From Acidobacteriota bacterium (GTDB taxonomy: Bacteria > Acidobacteriota > Terriglobia > UBA7540): a stretch of 18,472 nucleotides of DNA. Positions 1 through 8,913 of the stretch are shown here, piece after piece; within the stretch, counting starts at the first letter, position 1, and the number at the start of each line of letters is the position of its first letter. Under the pieces are notes generated by a model, which saw nothing but the letters and a program-made list of their open reading frames with translations, was not told the origin of the DNA and did no database searches. Made by a program: the position numbers and the translations under genes. The stretch spans positions 1 through 18,472 of the forward strand of contig QHZK01000010.1 of the NCBI GenBank assembly GCA_003224635.1. The letters are read 5' to 3'.

Positions 1-1
1 C

Positions 2-541
2 GTCGTGCTCTTTGTCGGATCGGAGCAAAGACGAAAGAACTTGGGAACCCTAGTCGCGGGACTCGCCAAGTTCCGCGAGAAGGAACCCGGCCTCGTGTTC
101 GTGAAAGCTGGGGTGGCTCAATCGAAATCAGGTCATGGTCGCTTTCAATCAGCGCTAAAGGCGGACCAGTTGGAGGAGGCCACGGTCTTCCTAGACGGCC
201 TAACGGACGACCAGATGGTTCAGCTCTATCAAGCAGCCGATGTTCTCGCGTTTCCATCGGTGGAGGAGGGGTGGGGAGTGCCGGTTCTGGAGGCGATGGC
301 ATCGGGCATACCTGTCCTATCGAGTCAAATCGGGCCTATCGTGGAGTTTGCGGGCGATTCAGTTCTATACGTCGATGACCCGTACAGTTCCCGCGACTGG
401 AGCTCGGGATTGGAGCGCCTCGCGGGGGATAACTCCCTGAGGGAGCGCCTGAGGGTGATAGCTCGTCACCGAGCGCAGACCCTTACGTGGGATCGCGCAC
501 GTGAGTTGTTCGCCGCGAATCTAAACCTGGTGGGAGCATAG
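2..541 (+). CDS. Glycosyltransferase family 4 (C-terminal part)
   Basis: This is the C-terminal, nucleotide-sugar-binding half of a GT-B fold retaining glycosyltransferase that would add a sugar to a lipid-linked glycan at the cytoplasmic face of the membrane. The open frame runs in from the left edge, so the N-terminal acceptor-binding domain lies outside the window; a GTG at 5 is in frame but is probably not the start. Visible landmarks are the FVGSEQRRKNL segment that opens GT4 C-terminal domains and the signature EGWGVPVLEAMASGIPV, which contains the E-x7-E pair that contacts the donor. The gene ends in TAG, 13 bp before the amidotransferase start. Donor and linkage cannot be read from the sequence. 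Family assignment is secure; specificity is unknown. Confidence 0.9.
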   Translation, partial: VVLFVGSEQRRKNLGTLVAGLAKFREKEPGLVFVKAGVAQSKSGHGRFQSALKADQLEEATVFLDGLTDDQMVQLYQAADVLAFPSVEEGWGVPVLEAMASGIPVLSSQIGPIVEFAGDSVLYVDDPYSSRDWSSGLERLAGDNSLRERLRVIARHRAQTLTWDRARELFAANLNLVGA

Positions 542-554
542 TAGGTAAACGCGC

Positions 555-2462
555 ATGTGTGGAATTTTTGGTGTTGTGGGAGGGGGAGTCGCCGGACTCG
601 ATCGGCAGCGGCTACGCAGTTATCAGACTGTGCAGTCAAGCAGAGGGCCGGACTCGCTTGGGGAGTACGAGGACGATCGCTGCTTTCTCGGACACAACCG
701 ACTTCGGATCATTGATCTTTCAGATCATGCCAGTCAACCTATGGCCGACACGGGCGGACGTCTCCAGCTCGTATTCAACGGGGAAATCTATAATTATCGA
801 TCCTTGCGACAGGAGCTCGAATCTCGACACGTGTTCCGTTCGCAATCGGACACCGAGGTTCTCTTGTATCTACTCAGAGACCACGGCGTGTGCGGTCTTG
901 ACCGTGTCGAGGGAATGTTCGCTTTCGCGCTCTGGGATAAGTCAGAGGGGTTGCTCTTGCTCGCCAGGGATCGCTTCGGCGAGAAGCCCCTGTACTACTG
1001 CGAAGGGCCGGAATATTTCGGCTTCGCGTCCTCGGTGGGGGCCCTGCTCAACGCTGGTCTGGCCGCGCCTACGCTCAGCCCTGCAGGACTGTTCGGCGTA
1101 CCCTGGCTAGGTTGCCCCACCTTTGGCCGGACACCCCTACGCGGGATTCAAAGTCTGAAACCCGCCCATTATTTGCTCGTGAAGGGTGACCACGTCGGGC
1201 GCGAGACACCGTATTGGCAGACATCGCAGCTATCACCCTTGCCTCCGGGGACTCGAGAGGATGAGGTCATCTCGACGCTCGACCACCTTCTCGGCGAATC
1301 TGTACGAAGCCAACTGTCTGCCGATGTTCCTGTTGGGTTGTTTTACAGCGGAGGGCTCGATTCAAGCACCATCGCCTCGTACGTAAGGCAACATTGCGGG
1401 CGCCCGTTGCATACCTATTCGTTAGGCTTTGATCACCAGGACTATGACGAGTCGGCCCTCGCGGCCGAAGGCGCCAAGTTTTTCGCCTTTGACCATACGG
1501 CCGTCAGGATTCGGTCCGAAGATGTCCTCGCACAGCTACCGGCATTTCTGGACACCCTTGATATACCTCTGGCGGACGGGTTGAACACTTACCTCGTGGC
1601 AAGGGCCGCGCATGACGCATTCACAGTCTCACTCTCCGGGGTAGGTGCGGACGAGGCGTTCTGCGGGTACTCGACGTTTCGCTACGTAAAACTCCTCGAG
1701 CGGTTAAGGCCGCTCCATGGGCTCCTGCCTAGTTGGAACGGCTCCAGGGACAACCCGATCTCAACCGCAGGCTCGTGGTCTGAAAGGGTCATGACATACC
1801 TTAAGGGAGGCCTGACAGGACCAGCAGCACAATACGACGTGGCGCGCGCGATTTACGCATTCGACGAATTGGCAAACCTGTTTACCCCCGAGTTTGCTCG
1901 GGGTGCGGTAACTGAGGAACCCTCCTTGCCGCTCCTTCGCGATTCCATGCCCCAAAGCGAGTGTGGTGATGGTCGGACTATGGGGCACGTGACACGGTTG
2001 GAGCTCCAACGATATCTCGGACCGCTGCTCCTACCTGCCATCGACGTCATGAGCATGCGATTCAGCATGGAGATTCGCGCACCTTTTCTGAACCGGCAGC
2101 TCATCGAATATCTGTTGCGGATCCCCGACGGAATCAAGATGCCGAGTCTGGGACGAAAGCGGTTGCTTTATGAGCTCATGAGAAATCGCCTCCCGGATCG
2201 GATACTGCGTCATCGCAAACGCGGCTTCGGCCTGCCACTCGAGCGCTGGATCCTCGAGCCGGGACTCCGGGATGTAGTGACGGACGTGATTGCAAGCAAG
2301 AGAACGGTGCAGCGAGGGATTTTCCAGGCGAGCGCATTGAAGAGGGCACTCTTGAGCCTCGACGCCTACTCTCCCGGAGAACGCATGCATCACCAAGAAT
2401 TCATGCGTCTTTGGATTCTGTATGTGATCGAGGAATGGATCCGACGAAACTGTGATAACTAG
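555..2462 (+). CDS. asnB: AsnB-type glutamine-hydrolysing amidotransferase
   Basis: Asparagine synthase (glutamine-hydrolysing) family protein of 635 aa. The N-terminal Ntn-hydrolase domain releases ammonia from glutamine: it has the nucleophile Cys2 (MCGIFGVV), then RGPD, FNGEIYNY, SDTEVLL and DRFGEKPLYY. The C-terminal ATP-pyrophosphatase domain carries SGGLDSS at residues 265-271, SGVGADEAFCGY and a C-terminal MEIRAPFLN/KRGFGLP region. All expected catalytic motifs are present, so the enzyme is probably active. The ATG at 555 is fixed because Cys2 must follow the initiator Met. In polysaccharide clusters this family is thought to amidate carboxyl groups, for example of uronic acids, rather than to make free asparagine; here that role is inferred from context. 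Its end overlaps the next glycosyltransferase by 11 bp. Confidence 0.93.
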   Translation: MCGIFGVVGGGVAGLDRQRLRSYQTVQSSRGPDSLGEYEDDRCFLGHNRLRIIDLSDHASQPMADTGGRLQLVFNGEIYNYRSLRQELESRHVFRSQSDTEVLLYLLRDHGVCGLDRVEGMFAFALWDKSEGLLLLARDRFGEKPLYYCEGPEYFGFASSVGALLNAGLAAPTLSPAGLFGVPWLGCPTFGRTPLRGIQSLKPAHYLLVKGDHVGRETPYWQTSQLSPLPPGTREDEVISTLDHLLGESVRSQLSADVPVGLFYSGGLDSSTIASYVRQHCGRPLHTYSLGFDHQDYDESALAAEGAKFFAFDHTAVRIRSEDVLAQLPAFLDTLDIPLADGLNTYLVARAAHDAFTVSLSGVGADEAFCGYSTFRYVKLLERLRPLHGLLPSWNGSRDNPISTAGSWSERVMTYLKGGLTGPAAQYDVARAIYAFDELANLFTPEFARGAVTEEPSLPLLRDSMPQSECGDGRTMGHVTRLELQRYLGPLLLPAIDVMSMRFSMEIRAPFLNRQLIEYLLRIPDGIKMPSLGRKRLLYELMRNRLPDRILRHRKRGFGLPLERWILEPGLRDVVTDVIASKRTVQRGIFQASALKRALLSLDAYSPGERMHHQEFMRLWILYVIEEWIRRNCDN

Positions 2463-3624
2463 GCCAATTCTGTTGATTGCCCGAGATTATCCGCGGATGG
2501 TCGGCGGAATCGCACATTACATCGATCGTGTTTTCTCGAGCGTTCCGCCTGAGTGTCTTGTTGTAATCAGACACTTACAGCCGGGGACGAGCGATTCGGA
2601 ACGGGCAAGGCGGTTCCGGGTCATCCAGACAGGGCGCTATTCGTCGTTTCTTCGGCGAGGGAAGCTGGCAATTCTGCCGCTGCTTGTGACCACTGTACGG
2701 CATCTCCTGCGGGATCGGACGTACGGTCTCATCGTTGCGGAACAGATCCAGACGGCTATTCCCGCACTAATTGCCGCCCGGCTCTTGGGCGTGAAGTTCA
2801 TCGTAATCGCACACGGCATGGAAATCACGACGGGTCGCTGGCGCCGAGTAAAGGCGTGGGTATTTCGTCAAGCTGACCAGGTGATCACGGTGAGCGCCTA
2901 CTCACGAAGGCTGCTCGAGAGACTCGGGATTGCCCCCGAACGCATTGCGACAATACCGCCGCCTGTGGATGCCGGACCGTTCAAAGACGTCATTCAAATT
3001 CCCAAGAATCAAGCGCGGGCTCGATTGGGAATTGCTGAGGATTCGAAGGTTCTTCTCAGTGTAGCTGTGCTAAGGCAGCAATATAAAGGGATTGATACGA
3101 CGATACGGGCTACCAGCCTGCTGGGAGAACGCTATCGAAGTCTCCAGTATTTTATCGTCGGGGATGGCCCAGATCGCCCTCGACTCGAACGAATCGCCGA
3201 CGAGCTGCGACTGGACAGTCACGTGAAGTTCGTAGGGCCCGTTGATGACGTGACCAAAGGTCTTTACTACGCAGCATGTGATCTTTTCGTGCTGCCGAAC
3301 CGTGTCGAGTACGGCCGTGGTGGTGAGCAGAGCGAAGGATTCGGCATCGTGTTTCTTGAGGCGGCTCTCTTTGGAAAGCCCTCAATTGGAGGGCAGGGAG
3401 GAAGCCTTGATGCGGTGCTGCACGGCGAGACCGGGCTAAGCGTATTGGGGACATCGGTAGAGGAAGTAGCGGCAGCTGCGGCCAGGCTGCTCGATGACCT
3501 CCCACTCAGGGAACAGCTCAGCGAGGCGGGCCGACGCCGTGCTTCGCTCGACTTCTCGACAGAGAGGGTCAGCCAGCGGTTTTGTGAGGAGTGCGCCTCG
3601 CTCACTGAGGCGCGAGGAGAATGA
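2452..3624 (+). CDS. Glycosyltransferase family 4
   Basis: Complete GT-B glycosyltransferase of 390 aa. The N-terminus (ILLIARDYPRMVGGIAHYI) is the first beta strand and glycine-rich loop typical of GT4 enzymes. The C-terminal domain contains PPPVDAGPF, VGDGPDRPRLE and SEGFGIVFLEA, with the E-x7-E pair at about residues 295 and 303. The GTG start at 2452 overlaps the amidotransferase by 11 bp; it is chosen because later starts would remove the first Rossmann strand. No strong Shine-Dalgarno sequence is visible, which suggests translational coupling. It ends in an ATGA overlap with the membrane protein gene. Donor, acceptor and linkage are not predictable from sequence alone. Confidence 0.92.
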   Translation: MITRPILLIARDYPRMVGGIAHYIDRVFSSVPPECLVVIRHLQPGTSDSERARRFRVIQTGRYSSFLRRGKLAILPLLVTTVRHLLRDRTYGLIVAEQIQTAIPALIAARLLGVKFIVIAHGMEITTGRWRRVKAWVFRQADQVITVSAYSRRLLERLGIAPERIATIPPPVDAGPFKDVIQIPKNQARARLGIAEDSKVLLSVAVLRQQYKGIDTTIRATSLLGERYRSLQYFIVGDGPDRPRLERIADELRLDSHVKFVGPVDDVTKGLYYAACDLFVLPNRVEYGRGGEQSEGFGIVFLEAALFGKPSIGGQGGSLDAVLHGETGLSVLGTSVEEVAAAAARLLDDLPLREQLSEAGRRRASLDFSTERVSQRFCEECASLTEARGE

Positions 3625-4874
3625 CCTTCCTTGGCCTAACGAGCATCGCATTCCTGTTAGCCTTGTACTCCACGGCTCTCAAGTACCTACTGCACAATCG
3701 CTACATCCTGCTCCTCCCGGACTTTGCTTTTACTTCGCTTCTCCTTCTGCTCGCGGCACGCGAGGTACTCGATCGCAGACCGATTCGCCGCGAGAATGTT
3801 CCGTTCCTGATATTCATCTGTGCCTATTTAGGGATCGGAATCCTGCAGATCGCAAATCCGAACGTCCCGACCCTGCTTGCTGGTTTGGAGGGCTTTCGTA
3901 AGACTTGCCTGTACATATCTCCTGCTCTTATCGGTCTTTATTTGGGCTGGTCTCCTCGGACCGCAACCCGATTCATCCGTATCCTGGCTATTGCCGCTGT
4001 GCCGTTATGTCTCTACGGTATAAAACAGGTTTTCTCCCCTAGCGCATTCGACCTACAGATCCCAGAGCAAAACACCGCCGGGGATGCGGTTTACAACGTG
4101 TTCGGCGCATTTCGGGCCACGTCGCTCTTTGCGAGTCCTTTCGCGCTCGGCTTCATGGGCAATGTTGTTGTGGCACTCGGAGTGTTTCTCGCGAGTGTCC
4201 GTACCCGCGCGCCATGGGTTTGGATCATCGTTTGCAGCGGCGTCGCGGCAATCGTTGTGAGTTTGACACGCGTGAGTATTCTCTCCGGGCTCGTGCTGGC
4301 GGCAGTAGCGCCTCCGCTGATCCTTCGCGCCCATGGTTGGGTTGTTAGGGCTGGTGCCGGTCTCATTCTGGTCGCGCTGGTTGGAATGGCGATCTCCATG
4401 ACCCCCGTAGGGGACCTGATTGTGAGGTCCCTGGACCTTCGGCATCTGGATGAGGATCGCGCCTATCTCAGGTTCGAAGGATACGATACAGCCCTCGCCG
4501 AGCTCGCGAAGAATCCGATTACCGGATATGGCGCCGGCAGTGCGGGCGACGGCCTCGATTCCTACTTCGCTGGGTCCGTATATCTCCCCGCATCCCACAA
4601 TGTCCTTCTTAAGATTGGATTCGAGCTCGGGCTTTTCGGGCTCTTGGCCTTTCTTCTCTTTTGTCTCTCCTGGGTGCGGATTGCGATACATCGCTATCAG
4701 GCAGCTGCTGGCAGAGAAGAGAAGGCGTTAATTGGCCTAGCCTGCGGCCTATTCATTGTATTTACCGTACAGGGAGCCTCCGGTAGTGCAATTGATACCT
4801 TCCCCGCAAACGCGATCACGTTCTTTCTAATGGGGCTCGTCGCTGGGTTGAAGTCACCATGCCAAAGCATCTGA
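3621..4874 (+). CDS. O-antigen polymerase/ligase-type membrane protein (Wzy/WaaL superfamily)
   Basis: Polytopic inner-membrane protein of 417 aa with around ten or more hydrophobic segments spread over its length. A large loop after about residue 270 carries the superfamily pattern: an Arg-containing RFEGYDTALAEL stretch, then NPITGYGAGS, then SHNVLLKIGFELGLFGLL, followed by more membrane helices. Proteins of this superfamily either polymerise undecaprenyl-linked repeat units (Wzy) or ligate the finished glycan to lipid A core or another acceptor (WaaL). The two cannot be separated here; placement among glycosyltransferases slightly favours a polymerase. The ATG at 3621 forms a 4-base ATGA overlap with the preceding gene, and the 3' end overlaps the next gene by 16 bp. 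Confidence 0.88.
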   Translation: MTFLGLTSIAFLLALYSTALKYLLHNRYILLLPDFAFTSLLLLLAAREVLDRRPIRRENVPFLIFICAYLGIGILQIANPNVPTLLAGLEGFRKTCLYISPALIGLYLGWSPRTATRFIRILAIAAVPLCLYGIKQVFSPSAFDLQIPEQNTAGDAVYNVFGAFRATSLFASPFALGFMGNVVVALGVFLASVRTRAPWVWIIVCSGVAAIVVSLTRVSILSGLVLAAVAPPLILRAHGWVVRAGAGLILVALVGMAISMTPVGDLIVRSLDLRHLDEDRAYLRFEGYDTALAELAKNPITGYGAGSAGDGLDSYFAGSVYLPASHNVLLKIGFELGLFGLLAFLLFCLSWVRIAIHRYQAAAGREEKALIGLACGLFIVFTVQGASGSAIDTFPANAITFFLMGLVAGLKSPCQSI

Positions 4875-6103
4875 TCGCAATTCCCTTTCATGACTGGCGG
4901 AAATGCATCCGTGAAGGGTTTCGTACCCGGGACGCGCATCTCATCGAAGCGTTCACCCGGGGCGAGGACTTTGACAAGGTCTTGGTCGTGAGTCGGCCGA
5001 TCACACCTCTGGAGCTTGCGCTCCATCGAGAGTCGAGAGACTCGGGCTTGCGGGTGATGCTGGCAGGCCCGAGTTGGCACGTGTTCCAAGATGATCGAGG
5101 TTGCTATGTCTTCGAATATTTCGACTCGGACGTCCTTGGCCAGATCCTATACGGAAAGTCGTGGTTCTTCAGAGCATACGGCTCAGTCAGGATGTTACGC
5201 GCGCTTCTCGCGGCCTTGACGAGCTTGGAGATGGAGCAGCCCATCGCCCTTAGCATGAACATCCGAAGTGCCCGGCTAACCGCGCAGCTGGCGGCACGAG
5301 GAATCCCAGTCGCCTTCGATGGCTTTGACAACTGGCTTCGGTTCCCCCTCGGTCGCGCGGAACGGCGGTGGGTCGAGCGGAGCTACGCTAGCTACGCTGA
5401 AGTCGCACAGGTGTGGTTTACCAATTCGGAGAGTAATTCGGTGGCCTTCGAGCAACAATACGGGGTCCGCCCTTGTGTGGTTGTTCCTAACGGAGTCGAT
5501 TTCGGGCGCTTCAAAGGCTCATTTGGCGAGCCGCAGTTGTTTGGACAAGTGCGAAGACCGCGCGTATTCTTCGGGGGTAAGATAACCCACCTGTTTGACA
5601 GCGCTCTCTTCAATGAAGTGGCCGGTCAGCTCGGGCACATCCAATTCGTCTTGGCGGGCCAGATCCTGGATCGAGCTGTATGGAGAAGAATCCAGAAGCA
5701 TCCCAATGTCCATTATCTGGGTGACGTGCACTACGATGAGTACCCGGCGTATGTCGCGGCCAGCGATGCCTGCATTCTCCCCTACGTGAGAGACGAGAAC
5801 TCGCATGGAGGCAATAGTATCAAGCTCTACGAATATGCCGCCGCGGGTAAGTCTACGGTCTCAACTGAGGGAAATGGTGCGGGTGCCATGTCGACATTCG
5901 TGACGATAGCAAATTCTCCCGACGAGTTCGCCAAGGCCGTTGTGGACGCGGTCGAGGCCGGTCAGCCGACGGAGCGCGCGTACGAAGACGGCTTCTCCTG
6001 GGATGAGAGAGCACGGGCAATCGCACACCGTATGATGGAAATGTCCGAGGGTTCTCGAAGCAAACAGAGTCCTCCTCTCCAGGCAGAGGCTGGGAATGGA
6101 TGA
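4859..6103 (+). CDS. Glycosyltransferase, GT-B fold (GT4-like)
   Basis: A 414-aa protein with a GT-B layout. The N-terminal half contains FDGFDNWLRFPLG and the linker contains VVPNGVDFGRF, a typical start of the C-terminal GT4 domain. The C-terminal half has FFGGKITHLFD, HPNVHYLGDV and GGNSIKLYEYAAAGKSTVST. That last block is the donor-binding region of a GT4 subgroup in which the first Glu of the classical E-x7-E pair is not at the usual spacing. It starts at an ATG that overlaps the membrane protein gene by 16 bp and ends in an 8-bp overlap with the methyltransferase gene. Substrate is unknown. It shows little resemblance at its N-terminus to the other glycosyltransferases here, so it probably forms a different linkage. 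Confidence 0.83.
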   Translation: MPKHLIAIPFHDWRKCIREGFRTRDAHLIEAFTRGEDFDKVLVVSRPITPLELALHRESRDSGLRVMLAGPSWHVFQDDRGCYVFEYFDSDVLGQILYGKSWFFRAYGSVRMLRALLAALTSLEMEQPIALSMNIRSARLTAQLAARGIPVAFDGFDNWLRFPLGRAERRWVERSYASYAEVAQVWFTNSESNSVAFEQQYGVRPCVVVPNGVDFGRFKGSFGEPQLFGQVRRPRVFFGGKITHLFDSALFNEVAGQLGHIQFVLAGQILDRAVWRRIQKHPNVHYLGDVHYDEYPAYVAASDACILPYVRDENSHGGNSIKLYEYAAAGKSTVSTEGNGAGAMSTFVTIANSPDEFAKAVVDAVEAGQPTERAYEDGFSWDERARAIAHRMMEMSEGSRSKQSPPLQAEAGNG

Positions 6104-7034
6104 ATGTTTCTGCGGATCGACAAGGGGGAGCTCCTTTGAGGCGCGCGAAACATTGTTTGAGAGGGAAGGTGTGCACAAGTATCAGATCTGCTCGAACTGT
6201 GGGTCAGCACGATTGATGGAGAGCTCGCCGACAGTTCAGGACGACCTGTATGGCGGGGAATACGGGACTTTACGGGAGTCTGGAGCCAGGACGGCGGTTC
6301 GATGTTTAGCCAACTGCCTGGCCTATAGAAGCCCCCGTCTCGGTGAATCGATCGGCACGATCTTACCCTTCGTCAATTATGGAGTGCTGGGGGTAGTTCG
6401 GGCATCTCAGGCCGGACACAAGTCACGCCTCCTCGATGTTGGATGTGGCGCCGGAAGATTTCTTCGTTCTCTGCGCTTTGCGGGGTTTAGGGGACATTGC
6501 GTGGGCATCGACCCATTCCTGTGCGGCGACCGCTTGCTGGCCGGTGGAATCCAACTCATCCGGGGCGATATCTCGGACATTCACGGGCACTTCGACATCA
6601 TTACGATTGTTCATGTTCTGGAACATAGTGATGGACCTGTGAGAATGCTTCGGCTCGCAAGGGAGAAACTCAAAGACGGCGGAACAATCGTTGTGACAAT
6701 TCCATTGTTCGGAGGAACGGCCTGGAGGCGATATGGCAAGGATTGGGTACAACTCGACGCTCCGCGCCACGCATACTTGCATACGCGGACGAGTCTTGGT
6801 ATTGCGGCCTCGGCGGCTGGTCTTCGCATTGAGCAAGAAATACACGACTCAACGGTCTTCCAGTTCTGGGGGAGCGACGTGGTGAAGCGTCGTGGGTATT
6901 TGTTTCCGCTTCAAGGCGCAGATCTGTCACTACTCCTTCGTAGGCTTGGAAGCTACCTGCGTGATGTAGCCATAGCGAAGAGAGAGGGACTAGGAGATCA
7001 AAGCACCTTCGTGCTCAGGGCATCCTTGTCATGA
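6096..7034 (+). CDS. SAM-dependent methyltransferase with Cys-rich N-terminus
   Basis: Class I methyltransferase of 312 aa (Methyltransf_23-like). The first 36 residues hold two Cys pairs, C4-x-C6 and C32-x2-C35 (YQICSNCG), arranged like a small zinc-binding knuckle. The SAM-binding motif I is LLDVGCGAGRF (DVGCGAG at about residues 114-120). Later motifs include IDPFLCGD and IITIVHVLEHSD. The ATG at 6096 has an AGAGG Shine-Dalgarno sequence six bases upstream, and the gene overlaps its neighbour by 8 bp. Such zinc-finger methyltransferases are common in polysaccharide and deoxysugar clusters, where they methylate sugars. The target atom here is not known. It ends in an ATGA overlap with the next gene. 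Confidence 0.87.
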   Translation: MDECFCGSTRGSSFEARETLFEREGVHKYQICSNCGSARLMESSPTVQDDLYGGEYGTLRESGARTAVRCLANCLAYRSPRLGESIGTILPFVNYGVLGVVRASQAGHKSRLLDVGCGAGRFLRSLRFAGFRGHCVGIDPFLCGDRLLAGGIQLIRGDISDIHGHFDIITIVHVLEHSDGPVRMLRLAREKLKDGGTIVVTIPLFGGTAWRRYGKDWVQLDAPRHAYLHTRTSLGIAASAAGLRIEQEIHDSTVFQFWGSDVVKRRGYLFPLQGADLSLLLRRLGSYLRDVAIAKREGLGDQSTFVLRASLS

Positions 7035-8245
7035 GGATCTCGCTCGTTGGTACGAAAGGCATGAATTGGGGACCTCACGTGTTCGGAGGGTTTGAGACCG
7101 CCGTGACGGAGCTTGGCCCTCGACTTGTTGAAGCCGGTCACGAGGTAACCATCTATTGTAGACGGCACCTATACGGAGCTGGAGTTCTCGCCGACAAGGT
7201 GAACGGCGTTCGGTTGCGCTACATCGGCGGATTCGAGTCGAAGAACTTCGGAACCATGACGAATGGCGTTCTCAGCGTGGCCGACGCGTTGCGAGTTGGA
7301 ACGGATGCGGTTGTCCTCTTCAACACCGGGCTCGGCTGCTTGATCCCATGGATACGGAGCACGGGATGTCGGGCTGTTATGCACCTAGATGGTCTCGAGT
7401 GGGAGCGCGGCAAGTGGGGATGGGTTGCACGGAGGACGTTCGAGCTTGGCGCCAGAATTAGCGCGAGATTCGCGGACGAACTGATCGCTGACTCACGTGA
7501 GATCCAGCGCGTCTACGGGGAGCGATACGGACGGTCCGGCGTGTTCATTCCTTATGGAGCCCGATTGGTACAGAACATTAGGGACTCACAGCTGCTGCCT
7601 TACGGAGTCCAACCCGGAACATACTATCTTCTGGTCACAAGATTTGTGCCGGAGAACAACCCACTGTTCATCATCCAGGAATTCCTTCGCGCGCGTACCA
7701 CCAGGTCGCTTGTTATCCTCGGAGGCAATTTCTACGACTCGCGGTACGAGAAACAAATAAGGAGCATTAAGGATTCCCGTGTTTGCTTCGCAGGGTTCAT
7801 CGCGGACCAGGATCTTCTCTATGCCTGCTATCGGTATTCCTACGTATACATTCACGGGCACTCGGTAGGCGGTACCAATCCGACGATGCTGGAGGCGCTG
7901 GCGAACTCTTGCTGCATACTGGCTCTCGATACGCCGTTCAGTCGGGAAATGCTCTGTGGGGACCGGTACGGCCTCCTCTGGCAGAGGAAGGAAGGCGACC
8001 TGGCGGATAGAGTCTCACTTTTGGACGCGGATCCCGTACTCGTGGGGCGATATCGCCAGAGCGCCCTCGAGCGGATTCATGGTGAATATAACTGGGATCA
8101 CGTCGCTTCGCGGTACCTCGACGTTATCGGCAATCTCACAACATCCGGCCCCAAGGGCCACGGGGCGGTCGATGCACGCCTCGTAGCGGCCGGCACCGAG
8201 GAGCCAGAGGTAGACGCGACGGCCAACGGGGCGCTCGCAGAGTGA
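7031..8245 (+). CDS. Glycosyltransferase with DUF1972-type N-terminus (possible rhamnosyltransferase)
   Basis: A 404-aa GT-B glycosyltransferase. The N-terminus, SLVGTKGMNWGPHVFGGFET, followed by LVEAGHEVTIYCRR, matches the DUF1972 pattern found in Cps2T/RfaB-like enzymes, several of which transfer rhamnose. The C-terminal half has a GT4-like donor site, HGHSVGGTNPTMLEALA, where the first Glu of the usual E-x7-E is replaced, as is normal for this group. The ATG at 7031 makes a 4-base ATGA overlap with the upstream methyltransferase, and the TGA ends in a GTGA overlap with the next one. A low-complexity tail of about 30 residues after the catalytic domain looks like a flexible extension. The rhamnose link is family knowledge, not shown by the sequence. 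Confidence 0.88.
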   Translation: MRISLVGTKGMNWGPHVFGGFETAVTELGPRLVEAGHEVTIYCRRHLYGAGVLADKVNGVRLRYIGGFESKNFGTMTNGVLSVADALRVGTDAVVLFNTGLGCLIPWIRSTGCRAVMHLDGLEWERGKWGWVARRTFELGARISARFADELIADSREIQRVYGERYGRSGVFIPYGARLVQNIRDSQLLPYGVQPGTYYLLVTRFVPENNPLFIIQEFLRARTTRSLVILGGNFYDSRYEKQIRSIKDSRVCFAGFIADQDLLYACYRYSYVYIHGHSVGGTNPTMLEALANSCCILALDTPFSREMLCGDRYGLLWQRKEGDLADRVSLLDADPVLVGRYRQSALERIHGEYNWDHVASRYLDVIGNLTTSGPKGHGAVDARLVAAGTEEPEVDATANGALAE

Positions 8246-8913
8246 CCTTCCCCGGTGCCGCCCCAAGCGTCTCAGATTATGACGCGCTGTACTACGTCAA
8301 GCGCCAGGCAAGCCCGACGCTGCTCGCCGAGATCGCATCGGTCACAGACTTGCTTGATCCGCAACCAAGCGACCAAATACTCGAGGTCGGGTGTGGGGGC
8401 GGGGCCCTCCTGTCCCGTCTCATCTCGCACGGATCCGGCAACGTTGTGGGCCTTGATTGGCTCGACGCTTCCGTTGACCTCGCACGCCAACGGAATTCTC
8501 GAGCCGCATTACTTCGGGGCGACGCCCGCGCTCTCCCATTTGCTGAAGGGCAATTCAACAAGGTCGTCGCGCAACATCTAATCGAACACTTTGATGACAC
8601 GGAGCAAGTACTCGTCGAATGGCGTCGCGTCCTGAAACGAAACGGTGTGCTCGTGATCGTCACTCCAAACATCGCCTTTCCGCATCAGCAGTGGTTTGAA
8701 GATCCAACCCATCGGCGGATTTTCTCCGCGGCCGATCTCCGAGTTCAGCTAAATCGCGCCGGCTATCTGGTGAGGGAAACCAGAATTATTAACCCATACG
8801 TCGGGAGTCTCTCCTTTCAGTTCGCCGCGGCGCGCTATCTGCAATTCTTGCGGCGACTTCCTTGGTTTGGAGCCCACGGAATGAGTTTGATTGCATCGGC
8901 GGTACGGCTGTGA
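8242..8913 (+). CDS. Class I SAM-dependent methyltransferase
   Basis: A 223-aa Methyltransf_11/25-like enzyme. Motif I is ILEVGCGGGALLSRL (residues 46-60), motif II is GLDWLDASVDLA, the acidic-loop region reads LRGDARALPFAEGQFNKVV, and the post-motif is AQHLIEHFDD; all are consistent with a functional SAM site. The GTG at 8242 forms a 4-base GTGA overlap with the preceding glycosyltransferase stop. It is the first of three consecutive methyltransferase genes, which points to a glycan with several methyl groups. The acceptor (sugar hydroxyl, amino or terminal group) cannot be told from sequence. Confidence 0.88.
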   Translation: MTFPGAAPSVSDYDALYYVKRQASPTLLAEIASVTDLLDPQPSDQILEVGCGGGALLSRLISHGSGNVVGLDWLDASVDLARQRNSRAALLRGDARALPFAEGQFNKVVAQHLIEHFDDTEQVLVEWRRVLKRNGVLVIVTPNIAFPHQQWFEDPTHRRIFSAADLRVQLNRAGYLVRETRIINPYVGSLSFQFAAARYLQFLRRLPWFGAHGMSLIASAVRL

